From assembly GCA_040217815.1 (NCBI GenBank), contig JBEHWI010000034.1, positions 1-28,070 on the forward strand: a stretch of DNA of 28,070 nucleotides. The letters run 5' to 3'. The notes beneath the pieces were generated by a model that worked only from the letters and a program-made list of their open reading frames with translations, ran no database searches and had not been told where the DNA came from. Numbering within the stretch: position 1 is the stretch's first letter; every line of letters starts with the position of its first letter. Positions 21,048-28,070 of the stretch are shown here, piece by piece. This DNA comes from UBA5314 sp040217815. Its GTDB lineage: Bacteria; Bacillota; Syntrophomonadia; Syntrophomonadales; Syntrophomonadaceae. Made by a program: the position numbers and the translations under genes.

Positions 21048-23531
21048 TTAAATATTAATTCCGGGAAGCCAGTGCTTGATTAGCCTGTGCAATTGTTGAG
21101 AATTGAAGGGCTTGCTCAAGTAGTCATCCATGCCCGCCGCCGTGCAGAGAGCCCGGTCTTCTTCCAAAGAACGGGCTGTCATGGCCACGATGGGAACACG
21201 ACGGCCGTGCTCCTGTTCGGCTGCCCGAATAGCCCGGGTGGCTGTAAATCCATCCATTATCGGCATGTGACAGTCCATTAATATCATAGCATAGTCTTCT
21301 TTTATAGCCGCTTTTACCGCCTCTTCCCCGTTGCGGGCTTGATCTACGATAATTCCCAGTTTATCCAACTGGAGGTTGACCACTTTTCTACAAACCGGGT
21401 CATCTTCCGCCAGCAGAATGCGGCACCGATTTCCAGAGGCCCGGCCATTTATTGGCTTGTCGACGGTGTAAACGGGGACCTCCTCTTCCAAGTTAATAGA
21501 GGAGATCTCTATAAAGGGCAGTGTAAACCAGAATAGGGAGCCCCTGCCCGGTTCGCTTGCAAAACCCATACTCCCTTTCATAAGGGTAATCAATTCGCGG
21601 CTGATTACCAAACCTAAACCCGTCCCGTTAAAAATCCGGGTAGTGGAATTGTCCACCTGGGTAAAGGGCGAAAACAGCCGCTCCTGATCTTCCCGGGCTA
21701 TTCCTATACCGGTATCAATGATCGCAAAACGGATCAGTAAGTCCGCCCCGGTGTGCTTCTCAAGAGTCACCTGCAAGGTAATTTGACCCTGCTCGGTAAA
21801 CTTAATGGCGTTTCCAATCAGATTCAACAATACTTGGGTAAGGCGCAGAGGATCGCCAATCAGATACCGGGGAACACCCGGGTCTATCTCGGATGTCAGG
21901 CTGACTCTTTTTTTATCAAGCTGGACGGATTCCAACCTGACCACGCTTTTCAGCAGTTGGTTTAAGTCAAAGGGCCTTTCTTGAACGGTTAATTTACCGG
22001 CCTCAATCTTCGAAAAATCCAGAATCTCATTGATAATGTTAATCAGGTGCAGTGATGACTCACGGACCGAGGTGGCAAACTCCCTCTGATCTTCGTTAAG
22101 GGGCGTATCAATAAGCACCTCGGTCATGCCGATAATTCCCGCCAAAGGGGTCCTGATCTCGTGGCTCACATTGGCCAGGAATTGACTTTTGGCCAGGTTG
22201 GCTGCCTCAGCTGCTTCACGGGCATCATGCAACTGTTCATTCAACCTTTGCAATTCGGCGGTTCTATCATCCAATTCACGGGTCACGGTGTTCACCAAAC
22301 AGCTCAGCGATCTCAGTATTTCGATATTTCGATCAGCTACATTATCCCGGTTGGAGGCTTCTTCACGTGAGGACCGGGCAGGGGAAACTTCCTCTTTTTG
22401 GCCTGTCTTCGAATAATTTTTATCACCGCCCGTTTCAGCCAAGGCCAGGGTGGTCATAGTGGAGTTTAATAATTGATTTCCGAAAAACTCGCCGCTGGTG
22501 AAAAAACCGGCTGTAGGGGCAATATCTTGCAGAGGCTGAGTTTCTATCTGGGCAGATTCCTGGAGAAAGCCTCGCCGGGATGCGCAGGAATAGACAAAAA
22601 TGCTTTCAACAGGCTGCTGTTTGACGGTTCTCAGCAGGTTGTCGATCTGTTCCAGAATCATTTCTACATGACCAAAGCTAAGGCGCACCCTGGCCCCTTC
22701 TTCAATATCGCCAAAGAAGCAAATCGAATCGTCATCATATCTAAAAAACGGATTCCTGGCCACTATTAGTCCCTGTTGGTTTATGGTCAAGGGGAATTCA
22801 ACCACATTAAAAATATTGGAGCTGGTGTTTATCCCTAAATAACGGCGATATATTTCAAAGGCCGGCAGGTGGTCAATTGTATATACCCGTGCTCCCTCGG
22901 CCCTGGTAATGGTCATTTCCTTGCCGATGGGCTGCCAGCCCAGGTGGCTGTGGCACGAAACACTAATGCTATCACTCTCAATGACCACGCCGGCAGCACC
23001 GCAGCTGCTGATATGTTCATTGCTCCAGACGAAACACTCGGTATTGGTGCGGTTGTCTCCCGCACAGCCCCCCGCAATCGGCAGATGGGGATTTATCGCC
23101 TGGATCCCTTTTAACAATTGGCTGGCATTCAAGCGCAACCCGGTCGCAAAAAGGATCAGCACTCTGGCTTTAGCAGGGTTTGCGGCACCAGCCAGGTGTC
23201 TTCCCAATTCAAAGTCGTCAATACCGTCTTTTTCTGCGAATACCATCTTGAGCTCGCTATACTGAAAGACAGAAAAAGAAAGAACCGTCTTTAATCCGCT
23301 GACCACCCCGTTCATAATCTCCCCGCTGGTGGTTGTCCCAATTATTTGCGCATGGGGAAGCAGCTCACGGATCTGCCCAGAAATGGTCAATAAATAATTG
23401 GCATCACAAATACCGCTAAAGACCTGAACCAGGACTGAGCGGCAGGCTCCGGAGGACAGAAGACGCTTGTTATCATCTATGAATTTCTTTAGACTTCCTT
23501 TATCCACATAATAGGTATTAATTGTTTCCAA
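21048..23531 (-). CDS. Hybrid sensor histidine kinase with FIST sensory domain
   Basis: 827 residues from TTG (GGAGGGG about 7 bases upstream). Residues about 30-230 form a FIST N domain (IIGTTTSGEIMNG, LPIAGGCAGDN, SHLGWQPIGKEM) and about 225-365 a FIST C domain (YSCASRRGFL, TAGFFTSGEFFG). A coiled coil (about 400-450) leads to HisKA with the phospho-acceptor His457 in NVSHEIRTPL, then HATPase (N574 in NLIGNAIKFTE, DTGIGI, GTGLGL) and a receiver domain (about 703-823) with Asp710/711, phospho-acceptor Asp753 and Lys807. There are no membrane segments, so sensing is cytoplasmic. FIST is thought to bind small ligands such as amino acids. Its output protein is not identified; the HD-GYP gene upstream is the nearest candidate. 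Confidence 0.93.
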   Translation of the reverse strand: METINTYYVDKGSLKKFIDDNKRLLSSGACRSVLVQVFSGICDANYLLTISGQIRELLPHAQIIGTTTSGEIMNGVVSGLKTVLSFSVFQYSELKMVFAEKDGIDDFELGRHLAGAANPAKARVLILFATGLRLNASQLLKGIQAINPHLPIAGGCAGDNRTNTECFVWSNEHISSCGAAGVVIESDSISVSCHSHLGWQPIGKEMTITRAEGARVYTIDHLPAFEIYRRYLGINTSSNIFNVVEFPLTINQQGLIVARNPFFRYDDDSICFFGDIEEGARVRLSFGHVEMILEQIDNLLRTVKQQPVESIFVYSCASRRGFLQESAQIETQPLQDIAPTAGFFTSGEFFGNQLLNSTMTTLALAETGGDKNYSKTGQKEEVSPARSSREEASNRDNVADRNIEILRSLSCLVNTVTRELDDRTAELQRLNEQLHDAREAAEAANLAKSQFLANVSHEIRTPLAGIIGMTEVLIDTPLNEDQREFATSVRESSLHLINIINEILDFSKIEAGKLTVQERPFDLNQLLKSVVRLESVQLDKKRVSLTSEIDPGVPRYLIGDPLRLTQVLLNLIGNAIKFTEQGQITLQVTLEKHTGADLLIRFAIIDTGIGIAREDQERLFSPFTQVDNSTTRIFNGTGLGLVISRELITLMKGSMGFASEPGRGSLFWFTLPFIEISSINLEEEVPVYTVDKPINGRASGNRCRILLAEDDPVCRKVVNLQLDKLGIIVDQARNGEEAVKAAIKEDYAMILMDCHMPIMDGFTATRAIRAAEQEHGRRVPIVAMTARSLEEDRALCTAAGMDDYLSKPFNSQQLHRLIKHWLPGINI

Positions 23532-23609
23532 GGGTCATCCCCTCCAAAATGTAAAAACAAACCGGAAGTCAAGTGAAGCTGTACAACATTAGCCTTGCTT
23601 CACCTCTTT

Positions 23610-23627
23610 GGGAAAGTTTTCTTTCCC
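23610..23627 (+). terminator. Hairpin upstream of the histidine kinase gene
   Basis: GGGAAAG, TTTT, CTTTCCC, followed on the plus strand by CCCTTCTTTT. On the minus strand, where the neighbouring genes are, there is no U-tract, so it may be a leader hairpin and not a terminator. Confidence 0.35.
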
Positions 23628-23730
23628 CCTTCTTTTACCCATTTAGGCCGGGAAGGAAATTTTGTATTTCGTGGACTTCAACTTGTTGATGGGTTCAGAT
23701 AAAACCTCTATATACAGGTCTCATGCTGCT

Positions 23731-24852
23731 CTATCCGGTATGTGCTGTCTTATTTTCAGCTAGCATTCGGTTCTTTATAGCCTCGGTTTCTTCATTGTTT
23801 ATACGCCTTACAATACCAACCTCTGAAGATCTATTGAGATCAATCTCATACTTTGGCTTGATAAAGGTACCGGTTTCATCGGCGATAACCGTAATTACCG
23901 GTCGGTCTTTATTAAACTTGGTAACCGATCTAACCATTGCGATATGTCCGGTATTAAGACTCAATAAGCTGCCTATAGGGTATGACGCTATATTAGAAGA
24001 AAAAGCTTCTACAACTTCACGATCAAAATGCTTGCCTGATAGACTTTTAATCTCAGCCAGTGCATCAGTTGTTGTGCATCCAGGGCGATAGGGGCGGTCT
24101 GAAACCATTGCGTCAAATGTATCGACTACCGCTACAATCCTGGCATAGTCCAACATCTGCTCGCCGGTTAACTGCCTGGGATAACCTGAGCCGTCAATCC
24201 TTTCATGGTGCTGAAAGGCTATATGAGCAACAAGGGATGAGACATGGTTCTGGTTATGAAGAATATTAAAGCCCATCTTGGGATGCAGGGTAATTTGTTT
24301 TCGTTCCAGTTCGGTTAACGCTGCGGTGCTGCTAATTATTTTAGGATCAATTACTATCATCCCAATATCGTGGAGTAAAGCTCCCAACCCCAAATCGGCC
24401 AGTTTGGCCTCTGTGTAACCGAGTGTTATCCCGGTTATCATCGCATAAATCGCCACATTGATGGAATGATTTAAAATGTAATCACTAAATACGTGTATTT
24501 CTTCCAGTTGAAGGAGATGATTGCGGTTTCTCAAAATGCTCTCCAGCAGCATTTCCACACCCTTTTTAAATGGAGCAATATCTAATGACTGGTTGGTTGA
24601 AAAGCTCTTTAACGTCTTTTGTAGATTGGCTGTTACTACCGCCTTTACATCATCTTCAACAACATCGAGAATTTCTATATCGTCCAGGCCGTCTTTTATA
24701 TAAATTGATCCTACGCCCAACCTTGCCAGCCTTGATATATATGCATCCGTCATTTCTGTGTTCGGGGCCAGCAGGGTTTTCCCTTCAGATCCGATAACTG
24801 GACGTGCGGTAATCATACCTGGTTTCATCTGGTCAATAGGAATTCTTTGCAT
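23731..24852 (-). CDS. HD-GYP domain protein (c-di-GMP phosphodiesterase candidate)
   Basis: 373 residues. An N-terminal helical/beta region (MQRIPIDQMKPGMITARPVIGSEG) typical of HD-GYP proteins is followed by the HD core: NHSINVAIYAM, LLHDIGM (His161, Asp162), LHPKMG (His190), and HHERIDGSGYP (His215, His216, and the GYP triplet at 223-225), then DTFDAMVSDRPYRP. All metal ligands and the GYP motif are kept, so hydrolysis of cyclic di-GMP is likely. A short C-terminal domain (about 295-373) follows. No receiver domain. ATG start with AAGGAG upstream. It lies 200 bases before the FIST histidine kinase, with hairpins between, so co-transcription is uncertain. Confidence 0.92.
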   Translation of the reverse strand: MQRIPIDQMKPGMITARPVIGSEGKTLLAPNTEMTDAYISRLARLGVGSIYIKDGLDDIEILDVVEDDVKAVVTANLQKTLKSFSTNQSLDIAPFKKGVEMLLESILRNRNHLLQLEEIHVFSDYILNHSINVAIYAMITGITLGYTEAKLADLGLGALLHDIGMIVIDPKIISSTAALTELERKQITLHPKMGFNILHNQNHVSSLVAHIAFQHHERIDGSGYPRQLTGEQMLDYARIVAVVDTFDAMVSDRPYRPGCTTTDALAEIKSLSGKHFDREVVEAFSSNIASYPIGSLLSLNTGHIAMVRSVTKFNKDRPVITVIADETGTFIKPKYEIDLNRSSEVGIVRRINNEETEAIKNRMLAENKTAHTG

Positions 24853-25319
24853 GCCTTTCTCCTTTTATTTCTTGTTTTTATGCATTTTTATGAATATATC
24901 ACTATTTACCAATACGACAAAAAAAGACAACAACCTCCTTTGTTTTTCAAATTGGCCAGTTTAAAGACCAGTAGTCCTGTCTCTCCTTTAACACTTTTGG
25001 ACTATGTGGTCCTAAATTTATTTTACCTCAGCATTATTTGTGACTTCAACTGCTACCTACGGGACAATTGTAGTATAAAAACCACAAATTGCGTTCTGGC
25101 TATCGGTTTCACTGGCATTGTTCACCAGTCGCTAAAAAGTGTTAATTGGACAGAATATGAGGAAATTAGTACATTTCCGATGGAAGCATTCCGGAATGAT
25201 TGTCAAAAAAGAAGGCTCCAGTCTTTAAGAATCTGCAACCTAAAAAGAGAGCTATTTAAAACCTGTTAAAATATACCGTGTGTAATCTAAGATTTGAATG
25301 GAAGCCCACCTCCCATCTA
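24853..25319. other. Gap of 467 bases without a supported gene
   Basis: AT-rich. A 140-codon plus-strand frame here begins inside the leader of the minus-strand HD-GYP gene, has no ribosome binding site and shows no protein-like pattern. The only regular element noted is the 12-base palindrome CATTCCGGAATG (25187-25198). I see no promoter, RNA gene or strong terminator for the c-subunit gene. Confidence 0.5.
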
Positions 25320-25541
25320 TTATGGCGTTTTTGCCACTAACATCAATGCGATCAGTAATCCGTAAATGGTAAGTGTTTCAACAAACGCCAGGGAGATTAA
25401 TAAGAGTTTTTTAATCTCATCTGCTACTTCCGGCAGTTTTGCGATCGACTCAAATGCTTTCCCGCCCAGTATTCCCATTCCTATTCCGCCACCGATACCT
25501 GCGATTGACACTGCCAGACCTGCTGCTAAGGCTATTCCCAT
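25320..25541 (-). CDS. Orphan F0 ATP synthase c-subunit-like proteolipid
   Basis: 73 residues from the ATG with AAAGGAGG 7 bases upstream (the open frame extends seven codons into that site). Two membrane helices form the c-subunit hairpin: a Gly-rich first helix (AGIGGGIGMG) and a second with the ion-carrying Glu55 in FVETLTIYG. The polar loop reads AKLPE where F-type c-subunits have ARQPE, so the conserved Arg and Gln that meet the central stalk are absent. Met22 stands where sodium-type rings have Gln, though ET follows the sodium-type pattern. No other atp gene is nearby; the two genes before it encode small membrane proteins. It may form a specialised ring or replace a c-subunit under some condition. 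Confidence 0.8.
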   Translation of the reverse strand: MGIALAAGLAVSIAGIGGGIGMGILGGKAFESIAKLPEVADEIKKLLLISLAFVETLTIYGLLIALMLVAKTP

Positions 25542-25681
25542 ATTATTGCCTCCTTTCTTCACCGTTCCAATATTCTGAAAATGTTTAATAACCTTTTCCT
25601 ATTCGATGCTTCAGTGAACATTGGGAACCTTTTAAGTTGGATTGGAATTTTCAGAACATCATCGGTTTGAGGGTAATCAGA

Positions 25682-25984
25682 TTACCAAATCGGTTTGACA
25701 TAAGAATAGGTTGAAAATGAATTGGGGTTGTTGACAAGTTGGGCTAAGCTTAAGGGCATGGTCTTTGGAATATCTTTTTTCTTATCGTATAAGTTGTAGG
25801 CTACATTCCACTTTATTTGCTCTTCAGCTCTTTTTTGCCGATGATACTTTAGAAATCGTGCGTGTCGCAGCCTGGCATTTTTTTCTACGATTATAAGGGC
25901 TACATACAGTGCAACGTAACACCCTCCTTTAAGGACAAAGTAGAGAAAAGTATAAAATAGAAACACTTTTTGTAATTCAGTCAC
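25682..25984 (-). CDS. Small membrane protein of unknown function next to the orphan c-subunit
   Basis: 100 residues from GTG at 25984, which has AGGTGAT 5 bases upstream; a start at 26011 adds nine residues. I do not recognise the family. One long hydrophobic stretch (FLFYTFLYFVLKGGCYVALYVALIIV, about residues 8-33) could make one or two membrane passes, followed by a strongly basic helix (KNARLRHARFLKYHRQKRAEEQ) and a polar tail. Positive charges after the segment suggest a cytoplasmic C terminus. It is 140 bases before the c-subunit gene and 65 bases after a 32-residue membrane peptide gene; the three probably form one transcript. Confidence 0.6.
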   Translation of the reverse strand: MTELQKVFLFYTFLYFVLKGGCYVALYVALIIVEKNARLRHARFLKYHRQKRAEEQIKWNVAYNLYDKKKDIPKTMPLSLAQLVNNPNSFSTYSYVKPIW

Positions 25985-26049
25985 TCTTATCACCTGCTTT
26001 CTTTCCACCATTAGAGGTCTTTGGCAACTGAATTGCGTTCCTTATCTTG

Positions 26050-26148
26050 TCATGAATCCAGGTACATCCTTTTAAAAACGTAGATCATACTTATTAGTCC
26101 AGACGTTAATGAAATCGTGATGGCAAACAACAACAATAATTTGAACAT
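26050..26148 (-). CDS. 32-residue single-pass membrane peptide
   Basis: ATG at 26146-26148 preceded by GGAAGGAGGAGG, one of the strongest ribosome binding sites here. The product begins MFKLLLLFAITISLTSGLIS, is hydrophobic through residue 24, and ends with basic residues (FKRMYLDS). It is too short for most gene finders. It is the first open frame downstream of the paired palindromes at 26179-26229. Function unknown; it may be a small subunit or regulator that goes with the following membrane protein and c-subunit. Confidence 0.5.
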   Translation of the reverse strand: MFKLLLLFAITISLTSGLISMIYVFKRMYLDS

Positions 26149-26178
26149 CCTCCTCCTTCCTTTCTGATTTAAATCTGA

Positions 26179-26194
26179 AGATACGTCCGTATCT
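26179..26194. promoter_or_regulatory. Operator-like palindrome O1
   Basis: AGATACGTCCGTATCT: a perfect 7-base inverted repeat with a 2-base spacer, the size and form of a TetR/MarR-type operator. It sits about 30 bases before the membrane peptide start codon. Confidence 0.6.
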
Positions 26195-26213
26195 CCGGAA
26201 TTAATGCATATAA

Positions 26214-26229
26214 AGATACGAGCGTATTG
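26214..26229. promoter_or_regulatory. Operator-like palindrome O2
   Basis: AGATACGAGCGTATTG repeats O1 with two changes in the last three bases. The centres are 35 bases apart. On the minus strand a TATAAT lies just upstream (about 26232-26237), so both sites would be at or after the -10 and could block transcription. Confidence 0.55.
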
Positions 26230-26317
26230 TATTATATTAATTTCGCGACAAATTGATGCTTAATTTCAACACAAATACCCACCAAGTACGGGTTTTATTT
26301 TCCTTGCCATAAAGCAT

Positions 26318-26379
26318 AGCCAGCCTGGTTAACCGCAAATAGTCCCCACTATTGCTGGCTTTAGCGGGTGGGCCGCTAA
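26318..26379 (+). other. Compact structured element of unknown role
   Basis: AGCCAGC (26318-26324) pairs with GCTGGCT (26354-26360); stacked on it is AATAGT (26338-26343), loop CCCC, ACTATT (26348-26353), leaving a 13-base one-sided bulge containing GGTTAACC. A second hairpin follows at once: TTAGCGG (26361-26367), GTGGG, CCGCTAA (26373-26379). No U-tract follows, so it is not a usual terminator on either strand. Orientation is not decidable. Confidence 0.4.
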
Positions 26380-26495
26380 GTAAAATCTTCTCCAGTCAAG
26401 GATGCGATTTCACTACATCACAAAAGCTGATTTCCAATCATGCTGCAAATAATAAATTGGAGTGTTTACTAATATAATTTGATAAAAGTTGGAGA

Positions 26496-26568
26496 GGCTC
26501 TAAAACCGCATTACCCGATGCCAAAGCCAATTCTAAGGTGCAAATTGGCGACCTTTAGGAGAGAAGCC
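26496..26568 (+). promoter_or_regulatory. Possible three-way-junction leader of the sigma-54 activator gene
   Basis: A closing stem of GGCTC and TAAA against TTTA, GGAG and AGCC can form, with two arms inside: GCAT/ATGC around TACCCG (26508-26521) and GCCAATT/AATTGGC around CTAAGGTGCA (26526-26549). The two loops could pair (ACC with GGT). It does not match any riboswitch consensus I know. It ends 26 bases before the activator start. Confidence 0.35.
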
Positions 26569-26594
26569 ATGTTGTGTATGGGAGGGGACCGCCT

Positions 26595-27983
26595 ATGGGG
26601 CGTACTAATTTAATTCCAAATGCGTGGCTAAAGGCTATTGAAAATGTACTGGACAGCTTTGACGGCGCCATCATGATCGATAAAACCGGTAAGGTAGTCC
26701 TTTTCTCTGAGAAATACGCTGATCTGGCCGGCCTGAACAAATACGATGTACTGGGGTCGCAAATTATTGAATACTTTCCTACCAGCCGTATGCTCGAAGT
26801 GGTGTTCAGCGGCAAGCCAATTCATGCTGATCTCTGGGAAGTGAATGGAACAACAACCTTTGTTTCCCGCATACCGTTAATCCGGAACGGGCAGATAGTC
26901 GGTGCCTGCGGGGTCCTTGTCTTTCCATACGTAAATGAGGCCAAGGATTTTTTTCAGCGCTTAAACAACCTCGATCTTGAACTGCAGTACTATAAAAACC
27001 AGGTACGCAAACTATCCGGGGCCCGTTACTCGTTTGATGCCATCATCGGATCAAGCCCGGCTATCATCGAGGCCAAAAATTATGCCATGCAGATTGCCAG
27101 CACCCGAGCAAATGTACTCCTGGTAGGTGAAACTGGAACGGGCAAAGAATTGTTTGCTCATGCCATTCACCAGGAAAGCCCCCGGCGTGAGCGGCCCTTC
27201 GTGCGGGTAAACTGTTCCGGTATTCCAGAGAACCTCGCTGAATCGGAGCTATTCGGCTACGGGGACGGAGCTTTCACCGGTGTTCGCAGGGGTAATAAGC
27301 CGGGCAAGTTTGAGATTGCGAACGGGGGCACCATCTTCCTTGATGAAATAAATAAACTGCCTTACCATATACAGGCTAAATTATTGAGGGTATTGTCGGA
27401 CGGAGAAATTGAGCGGGTGGGAGGAAACGAAGTATACCTGATCGATACGCGGTTCGTCACTGCAACCAATGTCGATCTGGGTAGGGCCGTTCAGAACAAT
27501 CTCTTTCGCGAGGATCTCTTCTACCGCCTCAAGGTCAATACTATCAAGATACCCTCTCTGCGCGAACGCCGTAGTGATATACCTTTGCTGTGCGACTACT
27601 TTATAAACCGGTGCAATGATGAACTGGGAATCCATATTTCGGGATTGGATGCTGAGGTGTTTGACTTTTTTAATAGTTATGATTGGCCCGGTAATGTGCA
27701 GGAATTAAAAAATGCCATAGAACACATGTGTATTAAAGCTCGCCGCGGACCGCTCCAGGTAATTCACCTGCCCCGAACCATCCTGCAGGCCTCTGGAGAA
27801 TTGCTGTTTAAAACCGATTTAAGCTTAGAAGCACAGATGAATACGGCTGAAAAAGAGCTGCTAATCAAGGCACTCGAGTGCGTGCACTGGAACCGCTCCA
27901 GGGCCGCCGAACTGCTGCAGATTCACCGCACCTCACTATACGCGAAAATGAAAAAACATGGTCTTCTGGATCTACCTGGTTAG
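26595..27983 (+). CDS. PAS-AAA-Fis sigma-54-dependent transcriptional activator
   Basis: 462 residues from ATG 26595, set by GGGAGGGG 7 bases upstream (a GTG at 26574 would precede that site). A PAS-like sensor spans about 10-115 (LDSFDGAIMIDKTGKVVLFS). The AAA+ domain (about 145-375) shows Walker A GETGTGKE (178-185), GAFTGV (225-230), Walker B TIFLDEIN (246-253), FREDLFYRL with arginine fingers, and WPGNVQEL. A Fis-type helix-turn-helix closes it (NRSRAAELLQIHRTSLYAKMKKHGL). It should open sigma-54 promoters in response to a small ligand. The sigma-54 contact loop ends in Val, not the usual Ala. No sigma-54 promoter was spotted within the window, so its target is unknown. Confidence 0.93.
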   Translation: MGRTNLIPNAWLKAIENVLDSFDGAIMIDKTGKVVLFSEKYADLAGLNKYDVLGSQIIEYFPTSRMLEVVFSGKPIHADLWEVNGTTTFVSRIPLIRNGQIVGACGVLVFPYVNEAKDFFQRLNNLDLELQYYKNQVRKLSGARYSFDAIIGSSPAIIEAKNYAMQIASTRANVLLVGETGTGKELFAHAIHQESPRRERPFVRVNCSGIPENLAESELFGYGDGAFTGVRRGNKPGKFEIANGGTIFLDEINKLPYHIQAKLLRVLSDGEIERVGGNEVYLIDTRFVTATNVDLGRAVQNNLFREDLFYRLKVNTIKIPSLRERRSDIPLLCDYFINRCNDELGIHISGLDAEVFDFFNSYDWPGNVQELKNAIEHMCIKARRGPLQVIHLPRTILQASGELLFKTDLSLEAQMNTAEKELLIKALECVHWNRSRAAELLQIHRTSLYAKMKKHGLLDLPG

Positions 27984-28037
27984 ATGTATTAACCTTCAAA
28001 TTGACCATCAAACTCCCCTGATCCATTCCCAACAAAA

Positions 28038-28070
28038 ACCGGCTCCCCTGATGCTTAAGGGAAAGCCGGT
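28038..28070 (+). terminator. Terminator after the activator gene (reaches window end)
   Basis: ACCGGCT (28038-28044) pairs with AGCCGGT (28064-28070), with inner CCCCT/AGGG pairing. The window stops at the end of the stem, so the U-tract cannot be seen. Confidence 0.6.

Noticed and set aside
24847..25269. 140-codon plus-strand frame
   Set aside because: It begins inside the leader of the HD-GYP gene, has no ribosome binding site and its composition reads like translated AT-rich spacer.
26569..26613. 14-residue leader frame before the sigma-54 activator (ATG with AGGAGAG)
   Set aside because: It overlaps the true ribosome binding site and start in another frame; leader-peptide control is possible but nothing in the sequence shows it.
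1..28070. CRISPR array, integrase, transposase or tRNA gene
   Set aside because: No regularly spaced repeats with spacers, no recombinase motifs and no cloverleaf sequence were found on either strand.

Overview
The window looks like part of the chromosome of an anaerobic, endospore-forming Firmicute of the class Clostridia, possibly Syntrophomonadaceae-like. The clues are a bofA homologue (spore formation), the SRP RNA - dnaX - ybaB - recR - DUF2508 - bofA order typical of Firmicutes, a ferredoxin-dependent 2-oxoacid oxidoreductase, an iron-type alcohol dehydrogenase, a methylenetetrahydrofolate reductase carrying the acetogen-type cysteine-rich C-terminal domain, strong GGAGG ribosome binding sites and frequent TTG/GTG starts. 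The family-level placement is inference only. No transposase gene, CRISPR array or tRNA was seen.

Layout. (1) 52-230: two tandem, very similar promoters fire leftward out of the window. (2) 368-3845, minus: a promoter, a P-loop NTPase gene whose only sensible start codon is ATT, and the four subunits of a 2-oxoacid:ferredoxin oxidoreductase (A, B, C, D). (3) 3981-7854, minus: SRP RNA and the dnaX-ybaB-recR-DUF2508-bofA housekeeping block, closed by a hairpin terminator. A palindromic repeat element carrying a REP-like insertion sits between the SRP RNA and dnaX. (4) 8083-14554, plus: a Ser/Thr phospho-signalling island: a membrane kinase with zinc ribbon, PP2C phosphatase, a membrane-anchored trypsin-like protease with a FHA domain, a second PP2C, a zinc-ribbon FHA protein, and a secreted stalk-domain protein. 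(5) 14624-16834, minus and convergent: a flotillin-like SPFH protein with five tandem ~73-residue beta-type repeats. (6) 17251-18804, minus: fused MetF/MetV-type methylenetetrahydrofolate reductase, with a second copy of the palindromic repeat upstream. (7) 19198-20890: an integral membrane protein convergent with an iron alcohol dehydrogenase. (8) 21048-24852, minus: a FIST-domain hybrid histidine kinase and an HD-GYP protein. (9) 25320-26148, minus: an orphan F0 c-subunit with two small membrane proteins, behind a promoter region with paired operator-like palindromes. (10) 26595-28070, plus: a PAS-AAA-Fis sigma-54 activator and its terminator.

How the genes fit together. The most interesting unit is region 4 with region 5. 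The kinase has a zinc ribbon and kinase domain inside and an NTF2-like domain outside. The protease has its catalytic domain outside and a phosphothreonine-reading FHA domain inside. Two phosphatases and a soluble FHA adaptor complete a write/read/erase set spanning the membrane. The convergent SPFH protein could be a scaffold, although that link is positional only. The second notable signal is a dispersed repeat whose two copies keep their loops but change both sides of their stems together, which points to selection on the folded structure.
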